Made by a program: the position numbers and the translations under genes
The notes under the pieces: generated by a model
Database searches by the model: none
The model's input: the letters and a program-made list of their open reading frames with translations, nothing else
Told to the model about the DNA's origin: nothing
Shown here: in pieces, positions 30,903 to 41,760 of the stretch
Layout of the letters: every line of letters begins with the position of its first letter
Position numbering within the stretch: the first letter of the stretch is position 1
Origin: Cylindrospermopsis curvispora GIHE-G1
GTDB lineage: Bacteria > Cyanobacteriota > Cyanobacteriia > Cyanobacteriales > Nostocaceae
Length of the DNA: 64,000 bases
Direction: 5' to 3'
NCBI RefSeq assembly: GCF_014489415.1
Contig: NZ_CP060822.1
Coordinates: 1,746,311-1,810,310 of the forward strand

Positions 30903-33026
30903 TCACTGCACACCATCACTAATGAGTGTTTCCACTACCCAGTTTCGCACTGACGTGTAGATATAATAATCTACATCATCACCAATAAAATTATTACGAT
31001 AAATAGTTTTTAGCCCAATCAACTCATTTTTGGTAATTTCTGCCATCACAGTTAAAATTTCATCAGCCGCACAAGGTTGTGGTTGATTTTTTTCAGGAAT
31101 GTAGTTATCACTTATTTCACGCATTAATTCTTTTGATAATCCTTTAGCCGTATGAATTAATTCGTTTCTTTTCGTAGCCCAATAGTCTAGTTTTTTTAAC
31201 CTATCGCATAGACTTTGCCAATATTGTTGTTCATCTTTATTGTTGCGAATCTTCACTAAAGCTTCAATTAAATTACGTTTACTGTAACGACTCACTAACT
31301 GAAAATTTTGTCTGCGTGACCTTTCCCAGTCTGTAAATCTAGGATTGCCAGTCCGTTCTAAACTGACAAATATATCCCAAGTTTTTTGATCAATTTTTCG
31401 CACATCTATTTCCCATTTTTCATTTAAATAATTATCTTTACCTACTATTTTACGAATTAATCCATGTAGCACTTCTTCATAGAATGAAGAAATATAGGCA
31501 AGAAAAATGGCAATTTGGTCAAGTTGCCAATAAATTCTGTTCAAGGAGTATAAATGCAGTAGTCTATTTGGAAAATTTTTATACTCTGTTACCCCATCAT
31601 GAAATTTATTGAAAATAGTAGCATGAGGATATTTAGCTATTGCTTGTATTCCTCGTTGCGCAAATTTTGGGGCTGTTTGAAAATCTAGGTTCAAACAAGC
31701 ACGGGCAAATTTCAAAGCTGTTAAAATTAATTCGCTAGTGTCGCTACTTTGTTCCAGTTTATTAATAACTTGATCATCTGCTGTATTCTCTTGGTCTACA
31801 ATACCTTGATTAATTAAATAACTAAGATATTCTTGCCAGTCAGTGAGAATTTGAATTGCACCATCAAAATCCCAGCGTTCTAACAATAATCTAATGGTTT
31901 GGTACTTATGAGTACGCATATAACGCCAATAAGATTCTAATTCACAGCTAGATGGTTGACCTGCAAAAACACTAGGAATGGAAAGTAGAGGATTAATAAA
32001 TAATAGGCGTTTAAATGCGGATACAGAAATACCTTGAAGTTGAAGTGCGGTTTTCATTTGGTTAGTGCCACCTTTGACGCTAATCAACATTAATTCTTTT
32101 TCTTCCAATTCAGATTCAGATTGTAAATTTATTGTTTGTTGCACTGGCACTCTATTAAAAAATGCTTGTGGATTATTGATGATTTCTCCTGGTGTTTCCT
32201 CCAATTCTTTTGTAGATAATTTATATTTGCCGTTATCAATTTTAATGACTAGCCCATAAACTAAAGAATTAATTGTTAAAATACTTCTGATATCATGGAA
32301 ATCAACCTGAGTCTGTGAAATATTGTCAATGTGAATAAAACCCTTAACACCTTCTATGGTTTCTACAAATATTCCTTGACCTTGATTTTCAAAGCTAATC
32401 ACTTTAGCGAGAACTGTTTCACCAACTTTAAGTAATTTTTTCTGTCTTTGATTTTTTTCTTCTGCTGTTCTGAGTCTGGTAAAAAAATCAAAGTAAAATT
32501 TAAACAATAAATCCGAATCTATTAACGGTATATCTTCGGGTATGTATTCGGGAATCAGTGTAAAGTTAGGTAGTTTAGTAGCAAACCATTTTTCAATTAT
32601 TGGATATAGATGTGCAGTATCTTTATTGCGGGCTGTTGGGTTTTTCTGCTCAACTTTTTGGTTACTGACAATTATATATGCTTGGTTAATCCCCATTGTT
32701 ATAGCTTTTTCAATAACACCCCAAATTCGAGGCGGAAAAATCCGCTCAGTCCAGTATTCAGGATTATCTTGATAAGACGCTAATAATCTTTCCGTAAGTT
32801 CGCGACTGCTCGGTACATTCGCAGTAAAACCTAATTCAGAGTATAATCCGCTAGATTGGAAATATAAATAAGGTTTTTCCCACATATTTATTTCTTCAGG
32901 AGTTAATCCTGATTTATCTTGATTAGGTTCAGAAAGTGGGTCAATTGGTAAATAACGTTCTTGATCATTAACGTTGATTTTAATGGCCAAATCAGATGTA
33001 CCAATGTTAGCGATGAGGATACTCAT
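30903..33026 (-). CDS. Csm6-like CARF-HEPN effector with an S1-type RNA-binding domain inserted in CARF
   Basis: About 707 residues from ATG 33026, which has GGAG upstream (a TTG at 33038 is in frame). Residues 2-12 (SILIANIGTSD) are the first CARF strand and nucleotide loop. Residues 198-276 read as an S1/OB RNA-binding domain: VGETVLAKVISFENQGQGIF, then GVKGFIHIDNIS and a closing YGLVIKIDNGKYKLS. The second CARF signature, LMLISVKGGTNQMKTAL, comes only after it (313-327), so the S1 domain appears to sit inside the CARF fold. The C-terminal half is helical with a HEPN RNase motif RNELIH (620-625). It is the last gene of the minus-strand Cmr locus and is presumably activated by cyclic oligoadenylate. 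Confidence 0.82.
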   Translation of the reverse strand: MSILIANIGTSDLAIKINVNDQERYLPIDPLSEPNQDKSGLTPEEINMWEKPYLYFQSSGLYSELGFTANVPSSRELTERLLASYQDNPEYWTERIFPPRIWGVIEKAITMGINQAYIIVSNQKVEQKNPTARNKDTAHLYPIIEKWFATKLPNFTLIPEYIPEDIPLIDSDLLFKFYFDFFTRLRTAEEKNQRQKKLLKVGETVLAKVISFENQGQGIFVETIEGVKGFIHIDNISQTQVDFHDIRSILTINSLVYGLVIKIDNGKYKLSTKELEETPGEIINNPQAFFNRVPVQQTINLQSESELEEKELMLISVKGGTNQMKTALQLQGISVSAFKRLLFINPLLSIPSVFAGQPSSCELESYWRYMRTHKYQTIRLLLERWDFDGAIQILTDWQEYLSYLINQGIVDQENTADDQVINKLEQSSDTSELILTALKFARACLNLDFQTAPKFAQRGIQAIAKYPHATIFNKFHDGVTEYKNFPNRLLHLYSLNRIYWQLDQIAIFLAYISSFYEEVLHGLIRKIVGKDNYLNEKWEIDVRKIDQKTWDIFVSLERTGNPRFTDWERSRRQNFQLVSRYSKRNLIEALVKIRNNKDEQQYWQSLCDRLKKLDYWATKRNELIHTAKGLSKELMREISDNYIPEKNQPQPCAADEILTVMAEITKNELIGLKTIYRNNFIGDDVDYYIYTSVRNWVVETLISDGVQ

Positions 33027-33224
33027 ATTTTTCTCCAAGATGTGAAGTTGATACGGAAATGGTAAGGAGTTACAGGAGCAACAAAAGTTCAGCTAGAGCT
33101 AAGTACAAGGTTTGTATTTCTGTCTCCTGTGTTATATCTCCTACCTTGTATGAAGTCGTTTGATGAGTGTATCTTAGGAGACGCACATGGATGCGTCTAG
33201 CTATTTGGCGCGAACAACAAAAAG

Positions 33225-35135
33225 CTAGGGGAGGGGGAAAATTTGAGCAAATTCTTGTGTGGATGTACCATCACGCAATGTTTGTACAAATTTATGTCTT
33301 GGGTTGTTGTTTACAGTAACACCAAACACTGTTACTACTTGATAATTATCTAAATCCGCTATCCAGACAGGAGAGGGTTTTTCAGCTTTCCCACAAACGT
33401 TAACGTCTTGTTTGAATTCCTTTTGGTGCAGTACAGTCAGTGCGTAGGGTTTTTCATAGTTAGCATCTCCAGTACAGACAATGATACGGCAGTTACTATC
33501 CACTGCTTGACTCCATTTATCCAGTCTTACCTGACCAACTGTACGTAGTTGTTGATAATTAATATTATGACCTGTTAGTTCTTTAAGTGCATCATAAAAT
33601 TCCTGTAATCGTTGTCTAAATAGTTTCTGAAATTCTCGTATTGTCTCTGGTAATTCCCAAAACTTATCCTCACTTTCTGGGATAAGTGTTGAACCACGCC
33701 AAGGAGGTTTAGGATTAGCCCGGTTTTGACGAGAATAACATGGTCTTCTTGCTCCTTGTCCTACTCCTCCTAGGTGAAACATCATCCACGTTAAATTGGT
33801 GAATAATTTCTTAATGGCATTCTGTTTGTCTAAAGGTGCTTCTGATGAATAACTGAGTATTAATTTTCCCGATTGTTCCCCACAAGTATAATTATTACCT
33901 TGTTTTTGAGATGGAATAATTTCGCTATTGGTGATTTGAAATTTTACCCAGCCTCTAGTTTGTGGTGTAATTGCACCGAATAAAATAGCTTCTAATGTTT
34001 TTACATCGGTAGTAGATAATACACCTGATGCCAAGGCACGAAACCAATAACGTAACATGGATTTAAAAGCTATACTTCTAACTTCATTTACCGGAGAAGT
34101 ATAAGGTTTTAAATTGTTTTCAGTATCTTTTTTTAAACCTCCTCTGTCATTTTTCTCATAAGGGTTATTGAGTTTTTTGAATTTTTGTATACCATGTATA
34201 AGTTGTCCTTTTAGAGTGAATGGAATTTGCCAAAAATACTGATTGATCTCTTGATTTTGGTCAGTAACTAATGTTCCGTATCCTGTATTAACTTGAGAGC
34301 CAATGCCATTTTGTAATCCCGAAATTAACCATACTTTAATCTTGTTAAATTCGTTTGGTTGGCAATAATTAGTAGGACGAATACCAATCAAAAATTTAGC
34401 TTTTTGAAGAGATAAAAACGCTTGAGGATTTGGTTTATAATTCAGTTGATTATTATCACCCCATTCCCAAATATTATTGGTGATGTCAACAGATAAGCCT
34501 CCGGTTTTATTTGTAGGAGTAGGGTAAGCATCTAAAAAAGGGTAAGCATCTAAAAAAATGACTTTACCTGTATGGTCTCTTTCTATTGCATCTAGTCCAC
34601 CAAAATATTTCATCACTTCTGTTTCAGCTTCTTGGAGGCTTTTACCTTGTTTAATAAAGTCCTCTATGGCTTGATTTCTGGCGACTCCGCGTAGGGTGCT
34701 GGAAGGAATAAAAGGCATACCTAAAGCATCAAAAGCAGGTAACAAGGTACTTTCAGGTCCTCTATGTCCACCAACTCGTATTCGCCAAGGACAAGTTACA
34801 GGAAAGCAATTATTTTCACCAGCAATGAGTTCTGTACGTTTGTTGAGTTGACCGAGGCGATCGCTATAATTCGCGTTTTCCTCTATCATCTGCAATATTC
34901 TTAATTTAGAAATATTGGCAGTATCTTTATCTGGATATTCTGCTGCACGCATCCACCGCAGGTATTCCACAAAACCAGCCGCCTGATCAGGTTCAGGAAG
35001 AGTATTATCAGGACGTTCTAACCAGGGAGAAGGAATTTCTTCATCAATGTTTTTTTGCTGATTTTGCTGACGCTTAGGAGCTTGATTTTTATTGGGCTGA
35101 TTATTTCCCGGTTTTGGACCTCTATCAAATACCAT
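33225..35135 (-). CDS. Cmr6-Cmr1 fusion RAMP protein, type III-B locus A
   Basis: A 636-residue protein made of two RAMP parts. The first (about 90-310) has the Cmr6 signature PFIPSSTLRGVARNQAIEDF and GIGSQVNTGYG. The second (about 315-636) has Cmr1 features: FTLKGQLIHG, EVRSIAFKSMLRYWFRALA and the glycine-rich GGVGQGARRPCYS. An unstructured Gln/Lys-rich leader occupies residues 1-40. Cmr1 and Cmr6 cap the 3' side of the crRNA in the Cmr complex, so a fusion of neighbours in the complex is sensible. The stop of this gene and the Csm6-like gene are separated by about 200 bases. Confidence 0.85.
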   Translation of the reverse strand: MVFDRGPKPGNNQPNKNQAPKRQQNQQKNIDEEIPSPWLERPDNTLPEPDQAAGFVEYLRWMRAAEYPDKDTANISKLRILQMIEENANYSDRLGQLNKRTELIAGENNCFPVTCPWRIRVGGHRGPESTLLPAFDALGMPFIPSSTLRGVARNQAIEDFIKQGKSLQEAETEVMKYFGGLDAIERDHTGKVIFLDAYPFLDAYPTPTNKTGGLSVDITNNIWEWGDNNQLNYKPNPQAFLSLQKAKFLIGIRPTNYCQPNEFNKIKVWLISGLQNGIGSQVNTGYGTLVTDQNQEINQYFWQIPFTLKGQLIHGIQKFKKLNNPYEKNDRGGLKKDTENNLKPYTSPVNEVRSIAFKSMLRYWFRALASGVLSTTDVKTLEAILFGAITPQTRGWVKFQITNSEIIPSQKQGNNYTCGEQSGKLILSYSSEAPLDKQNAIKKLFTNLTWMMFHLGGVGQGARRPCYSRQNRANPKPPWRGSTLIPESEDKFWELPETIREFQKLFRQRLQEFYDALKELTGHNINYQQLRTVGQVRLDKWSQAVDSNCRIIVCTGDANYEKPYALTVLHQKEFKQDVNVCGKAEKPSPVWIADLDNYQVVTVFGVTVNNNPRHKFVQTLRDGTSTQEFAQIFPLP

Positions 35136-35150
35136 TATCTACCGCCTTTA

Positions 35151-35534
35151 TTAAACATTATGATAAACTGCTGCTGCCCAAAAACTAAATTCTTGAGCTA
35201 AAGATAAACCCAAACCAGTTAAACCAAGATATTTTTCAGGACTGAGATTTGTTAGGCTTGTTAAACCTGCGTCTCTGGCTAAATTTGGTTCACCAGATAA
35301 GCTTTCTAAACATTCAAAAAATTTCTGAACTACATGCCTTTTATCATCTTGGCTGAGGGCTTTTTCCTCTGCTTTTAATCGCATTAACCCCCATGTCGCT
35401 AAATATGTATATAGTTCTATCGCCTGATTTTTCTGTTCTTGTAATCGTTCTGTATTATTATTAGCATTACTACTTAATTCTGTTAATGCTTGATAAACAG
35501 GTTTAGCAAAAGCACGTGGTTCAAATATGGTCAT
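35151..35534 (-). CDS. cmr5: Cmr5 small subunit, type III-B locus A
   Basis: A small helical protein of about 127 residues from ATG 35534 (GTG at 35549 is an alternative). The position between cmr4 and the cmr6-cmr1 fusion, size and all-helical character identify it as the Cmr5 filament subunit, which lines the target RNA groove. LYTYLATWGLMRLKAEEKAL is the best conserved-looking stretch. Confidence 0.8.
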   Translation of the reverse strand: MTIFEPRAFAKPVYQALTELSSNANNNTERLQEQKNQAIELYTYLATWGLMRLKAEEKALSQDDKRHVVQKFFECLESLSGEPNLARDAGLTSLTNLSPEKYLGLTGLGLSLAQEFSFWAAAVYHNV

Positions 35535-35702
35535 TTTCACTAACTCCACATAATTACAGTCAACTTGAGATTAAATCAGTCATTAAAGGTTCCATCCACA
35601 AAAGCAAGGCGCGTAAAAACTTATTTGCGAGAAGACCACCTGTGTCCGGTTGAAGTTTTAAACCCTTGATTATTAATTAGTCCGTGCAGGTGGATTTTGT
35701 TT

Positions 35703-36626
35703 TTATAACCGCGATTTCCAGTTGTCAGGACTATCGATCCACATTTGTACAAACCCCCTACCTAAACCCTCCTGTCCTCCGATTTGTAAAACTGGATTTG
35801 CATTAATTAAATTTTGAAAATTTTGCCTTGATGTTTCCGCAGTTCCATTAGCCTGAAATGTCGTTCCCCAAGGAAAATACATTAACGTATCTGGAGGAAT
35901 AGCTTCTTCATAACGGAAACCACGATCTACTGTTTTATGCTGGTCTAATTTTATTTTCACTTGTCGCCACAAACTCATTTGTATGACTGTAGTGCAATAT
36001 TGATCTGGTAAAACCAGTACCCGCTTAATACTATTAACTTCAGAATATTTGGGGACAAATTTGTCTTTTTCTTCCCATTTTTGTAAATTATCTTTAATGA
36101 TTGCATCTTTGAGATAGATAGGATTATTCACTCCCACATTAGTTTTATATTCCAATCCTTTCAAATCTGAGAGAGTAATGTTACTATGAGGATTAAACCT
36201 TACCCATCTTTCTATTAACATAGGGCAACTAATCCAAATTACGCCATGACTTAAAGAAGGAACTGGAAGCCACAGAATAGAAGCATCACCAATCCAAATA
36301 TCTCCTTGTTCCAGTTGATTGAATTCGGCAATTTCTTCCTGATCTTTAATCTTTACTTTTCTCCTATCTGGTTGTTGTTCGTATTCAGCAACAAAATCTG
36401 TATCCTTTAAATCCTCCAGTCGTGGTCCAAATAGTCGCACTTTTTTCACGCGATTGTTTTCAGTTGCTCTTAATCTACCTCTAATTGTGCTAGAAGGTAC
36501 ATAAGGTAAATTAGTATGAGATTCTCGCGCAATTCCTAGCAAATTTCCCTCTTGGGTTACACCACCTGTATGTAAAGGGGAAATCGAGTACAAAGAGACT
36601 AAATTAAAGTTATTTTGTTCACTCAT
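35703..36626 (-). CDS. cmr4: Cmr4 backbone subunit, type III-B locus A
   Basis: A 307-residue RAMP protein beginning with the ferredoxin-like strand LVSLYSISPLHTGG and the thumb/loop region LPYVPSSTIRGRLRA; GGQEGLGRGFVQMW closes the fold. In characterised Cmr4 and Csm3 an Asp lies five residues before the Arg in the loop before the PGSSLKG motif and cuts target RNA. Here the loop reads EGNLLGIARESHT, with no Asp, so slicing may be lost. The gene lies 6 bases after cmr3. Confidence 0.85.
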   Translation of the reverse strand: MSEQNNFNLVSLYSISPLHTGGVTQEGNLLGIARESHTNLPYVPSSTIRGRLRATENNRVKKVRLFGPRLEDLKDTDFVAEYEQQPDRRKVKIKDQEEIAEFNQLEQGDIWIGDASILWLPVPSLSHGVIWISCPMLIERWVRFNPHSNITLSDLKGLEYKTNVGVNNPIYLKDAIIKDNLQKWEEKDKFVPKYSEVNSIKRVLVLPDQYCTTVIQMSLWRQVKIKLDQHKTVDRGFRYEEAIPPDTLMYFPWGTTFQANGTAETSRQNFQNLINANPVLQIGGQEGLGRGFVQMWIDSPDNWKSRL

Positions 36627-36632
36627 GATTAT

Positions 36633-37901
<1,269 letters not shown>

Positions 37902-38077
37902 TCAGTTTTTTGTAGGGGTTTAGCAATGCTAAACGTCTTCTATTTTTATTCGACTTCAAAGAAGCTAAAGGCTACAGCTTGAAAACTTCACCCTGGAACA
38001 ATCTTACAACACTTTTTCGTGATATGCAAATTTTTCCCCGAATAATTGAGAATATATATCAATCCGTGCAAAAATCC

Positions 38078-41000
38078 CTAAACTTTCTTTCCTCCTACAT
38101 CCTGCCAAGAAACTTCCTGTTGTCGCCGTGACACCAAAAAAGCACTAAAACGTAACAAATTCGCCAAATCTTCCGATTTTGTACCTAAAACTTCCCCCTC
38201 TCCTGACTCTCTAGCTGTTTCCTTCGCCCCCCAAGCCCATTGTTCCCAAGCGTCCAACCACCCAAGTAAAGCAGTTTCCACTTCCTCAGCAAGTTGTTGA
38301 TCCCGACTTACAAGTATTGCTTGTGCGGCTTTACGAAACATAAAACTATCTTTAGTCACCTCTGCATGACGTGGCAACTCTTCACTTAAACGATACAACA
38401 CTGGACTAAAATCTACCTCTTGATATGCTTGCAAAAAATTCCACCATAATGGCAATAAATGACCTTTCATTAAAGCTTCTAAGGTATTGCCAGAACCGTA
38501 AATTACCCGAAAACACAAACCATCTTTATTGGGATAAATAATTTCATCTCCTAGAGAGTCCTGCCTTTTTTCTTTGACACCCGACAATTTTTTCGCCCGT
38601 TCTTTTTCTGCATCCCAAATACTTTCTAACACCGTTGGTAAAGGTACACTTTTATGGGCAATAACAACACCTAAACTCATAGTCGCATCTTTACCCATTG
38701 TAAATAAAGGTCGTCCCGGAATTTCTAAAGGTCGTGTTTCTTCATTTTCCCAAAACCAATATCCCCCTTTACTAGTAAACTTATTTTCTGGGTCATCTTC
38801 ACCACGCCAAGCTGCACGCAACGACCGTAAAAACCCCGGTAAATCTGCTAAAGGTAAGGCAGCCATGACATCATCACCACCACTATAAATGACTTTACCA
38901 CAATGTCTTTGCTCGGCAAGATAGGGTACTAATCGGTTAGAAAAATCTAATAAAGCCCGATTTAAACCAACGTGGGTAGCTGGTCCCATGCGTTTTTTAG
39001 TATTTAGTAAATTATCCCATTTTTCCCATTCTATATTTTGAGTATCTACCAAATTAGCAACAATATAATCACTATAATTTTTCAAACTGCTGCCATCTAC
39101 ATACCCTCCCATACCATCGCCATCACCTAATACTAACACCCACCAGTCAGCCGGACTACCATCACCAAAATGCTTTCTTTGTACGGTATCAACAACTGTT
39201 GACAAAGCAGATATTTCTGTGGCTTTGAGATTCATGTCATCTGCTAACCATTTACTAGAAAACATCACCGCATTTAAACCTTTTTTATAATTGGGTAGTG
39301 CTTGTTTTAAAGCTGCATCAGCACAACGGACTTGAAATGGACGATTAGTACGAGAACAAAAATCATCATGTTTTGATTGTAATTCTGAATTTTGCTCTAT
39401 TTGTTGTCGCAAGTCAGACCAAAAAGATTGTATAATTCTTGGATGAGAAGTAGCAAAATTAGCCGCAGCAATGGAACAGAGATTGGGAAAACGAATTAAC
39501 CCTTCATAATCATCATCTGAGTTTAATTCAATTCCTAAATTTTCTGCCACTCCTCCATGTCTCCAAGCTAAACGCTTTGTTAATTCAATAGCATTGAGTT
39601 TTTCAGAACCATTGAATACACCAGGATAAACAAAAGCCATAACTTTCCAAAATAACCCCAATGACTCAAGCGGTAAACCCAGTCCGTTGTGAAAGTTTTG
39701 ATAGAGAAATCGGGGATGTAAGGCTGTATATTGACCAGATAGAGTAGAACGTTCACCAGATGCAATAGGTATTTGCCAAGAACGAGTATTTTTAATAGCT
39801 TGAATGGCTTTAGCTAATCTGCGTTGAAAACTACCCCACCAAGTACCAACATTCAGGGAATCATAAGCATTTAATTCTGCTGCTGTAGGTATGCTTTTTT
39901 GATGGTTGGGATTTTCAGTGTCATTATTTTGCTGAGTTATGCGAATATCTGCTATTTGATTTTGTCCTTCTATCCATTTTTTTTGAATATTAGAATTGAT
40001 TTGGATTTGTAAATCTTCTTCAGGATTTCCTAAAGGTACAGCTACAAAGTAAGTTTCCCAGGTATGATTAATTTGGGCATCCCATAAACCATTCCATTCC
40101 CAACATCCCGGTTGACGCAGTTTTGTTAATTCTGTTTCGAGTTCTTCTCTGGGTGTTTTTTTCGCTTTTTCTACGGGTTCTTTCTTGTTTTTATCCTTAA
40201 CTTTTGCTTCGGAATTTTCTCCTAACAAATCTTTGGCGATTGCGTTCACAACTTCTTTTAACTTATCATTATCTGCTATTTTATCTCGAAACTTACTTTT
40301 TACATCTTCTCGCACTTTTCGCGCCATTTCTTGCCAATGATTTTTTAATGTTGCTTCTAAATGTTTACCGAGTTTAATTGCTTCATTTTTACTTCCTACC
40401 AAAACAGTAATGACGTTAGGAAAACCCGCAGTACATAAACTTTGGGGTGGGTTATTCTGATTCCAAAACTTGCTGATGGGATCTGTTCCTTCATATTTAT
40501 GAAAATCAGCTTGAAAATCAGGATAACGTTTTAACAACAAAGCATCAATAATTTCTTGACTCCAAAGAGAAGGAGTAATGACTGCATCGGGTCCATAAAG
40601 TTTAGCAACTTCCCAACAAATAATTGCACTCAGGTAATGTAAGAGATATGAACCACCCCAAAAGTCAAGAAACTTACGTGAGGCTTTAATAAATTCCTGC
40701 ACGGGGGAAAAGGTAAAGATTAATAAATAAGGATGGGTTTCTGCTTTACCTTGTTGCCAAGTTTGGGGATACATTGCCCCAACTAAAGCTGCAACCGTAG
40801 TCTTGTAACTATGGTGAGAACAGTCTGGTAAAATAGAATGGGCAGGAGTTAAAAGTGCTACATCATATGATGCTAATAATTGAGGATAAAACCGCCAACA
40901 CCACCAATACAGTTTAGCTATTTTATCATCTTGGTCTATATCTGTTTGCGGGGAAATACGTTGCCACACAGTTTGAATTTCTGCTGCTATGGCCTCTAAT

Positions 41001-41275
41001 GACAAGTTTTGAGGATAATTAATTATTTGTTCTTGTCCACTGAGAGGATGTCTTAATTCTATTGTATCCCCATTATTTTCAACTGTCTTTAAATTCACCC
41101 GGTCAGAAGAACTGCTAATAGCTGCGGCTATATGTCCTTGAGTTTCCCACCATTGAGATAATGCGTCAATATCTGCTTGAAAAACCTCGAGATGTTGACA
41201 CATAAATTCTGTATTGGGAGAATTTTCGGTAATAGTAGATAACAAAGCGTAAAGTTTGCGTTGATGAAAGTTCAT
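38078..41275 (-). CDS. cmr2: Cas10/Cmr2, type III-B locus A
   Basis: Large subunit, about 1065 residues from ATG 41275 (the frame is open to 41317). The numbers below count from 41317. The N-terminal 195 residues align with the Cmr2 HD region, but the expected HD pair is replaced by HH in ILPDCSHHSYKTTVAAL (162-178). The first palm starts LLIFTFSPVQEFIKASRKF (198-216). The second palm has GDGDGMGG (731-738) and the cyclase motif SGGDD (812-816). It is expected to make cyclic oligoadenylate on target binding; DNA cleavage by the HD part is doubtful. A charged linker rich in Lys (365-390) is inserted between domains. Confidence 0.92.
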   Translation of the reverse strand: MNFHQRKLYALLSTITENSPNTEFMCQHLEVFQADIDALSQWWETQGHIAAAISSSSDRVNLKTVENNGDTIELRHPLSGQEQIINYPQNLSLEAIAAEIQTVWQRISPQTDIDQDDKIAKLYWWCWRFYPQLLASYDVALLTPAHSILPDCSHHSYKTTVAALVGAMYPQTWQQGKAETHPYLLIFTFSPVQEFIKASRKFLDFWGGSYLLHYLSAIICWEVAKLYGPDAVITPSLWSQEIIDALLLKRYPDFQADFHKYEGTDPISKFWNQNNPPQSLCTAGFPNVITVLVGSKNEAIKLGKHLEATLKNHWQEMARKVREDVKSKFRDKIADNDKLKEVVNAIAKDLLGENSEAKVKDKNKKEPVEKAKKTPREELETELTKLRQPGCWEWNGLWDAQINHTWETYFVAVPLGNPEEDLQIQINSNIQKKWIEGQNQIADIRITQQNNDTENPNHQKSIPTAAELNAYDSLNVGTWWGSFQRRLAKAIQAIKNTRSWQIPIASGERSTLSGQYTALHPRFLYQNFHNGLGLPLESLGLFWKVMAFVYPGVFNGSEKLNAIELTKRLAWRHGGVAENLGIELNSDDDYEGLIRFPNLCSIAAANFATSHPRIIQSFWSDLRQQIEQNSELQSKHDDFCSRTNRPFQVRCADAALKQALPNYKKGLNAVMFSSKWLADDMNLKATEISALSTVVDTVQRKHFGDGSPADWWVLVLGDGDGMGGYVDGSSLKNYSDYIVANLVDTQNIEWEKWDNLLNTKKRMGPATHVGLNRALLDFSNRLVPYLAEQRHCGKVIYSGGDDVMAALPLADLPGFLRSLRAAWRGEDDPENKFTSKGGYWFWENEETRPLEIPGRPLFTMGKDATMSLGVVIAHKSVPLPTVLESIWDAEKERAKKLSGVKEKRQDSLGDEIIYPNKDGLCFRVIYGSGNTLEALMKGHLLPLWWNFLQAYQEVDFSPVLYRLSEELPRHAEVTKDSFMFRKAAQAILVSRDQQLAEEVETALLGWLDAWEQWAWGAKETARESGEGEVLGTKSEDLANLLRFSAFLVSRRQQEVSWQDVGGKKV

Positions 41276-41760
41276 ATTTAACCTGGTATTTTTTGCTTGT
41301 GGTGGGTAATAGGGCAATACTTTTTGATTAAGCGCAAAAACATAATTATGTGAGCCGAGTTGACGTAATTGAGCCTGACATAGATAGGCTTTTGTTAGAT
41401 TGCGCTGTTGCTTAACCTAACCTACGAAAACTCTTAACCGAACAGTATTGGGGAATAGAGGGCTTTATCTGCCGATTTTGATGATTTTTGCACTCTGGTT
41501 AGTCTTGAATGTGGTTTTTGACAATCTGTATAACTAATTACAAGTTTCATCATAACATCAAAGTACCTAAGCCGTGTTAATTTGACGCGAACAACAAAAT
41601 TAAAAGTTGTAACGATTAGTTATAGATTTGTTGTAATTGGTAATTTTAGGTAATGAAAATTTGGGAATCTTCAAGGTATTTTTCGTGATTCGCGTTAAGT
41701 ATTATTAAGAATTAGTAATTTAGCCTAGTATATATTTATTGATTTTTAATCATTTCTTTT
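41276..41760. promoter_or_regulatory. Divergent regulatory region between cas10 (A) and the WYL gene
   Basis: About 485 bases without a gene between two divergently transcribed units. AT-rich promoter-like sequences (TAGTATATAT near 41727) precede the plus-strand gene. The sequence TTTGACGCGAACAACAAAA at 41581 matches 33204-33222 in 18 of 19 bases. The WYL protein could act here, by analogy with other WYL regulators near CRISPR loci, but no operator can be defined. Confidence 0.45.
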
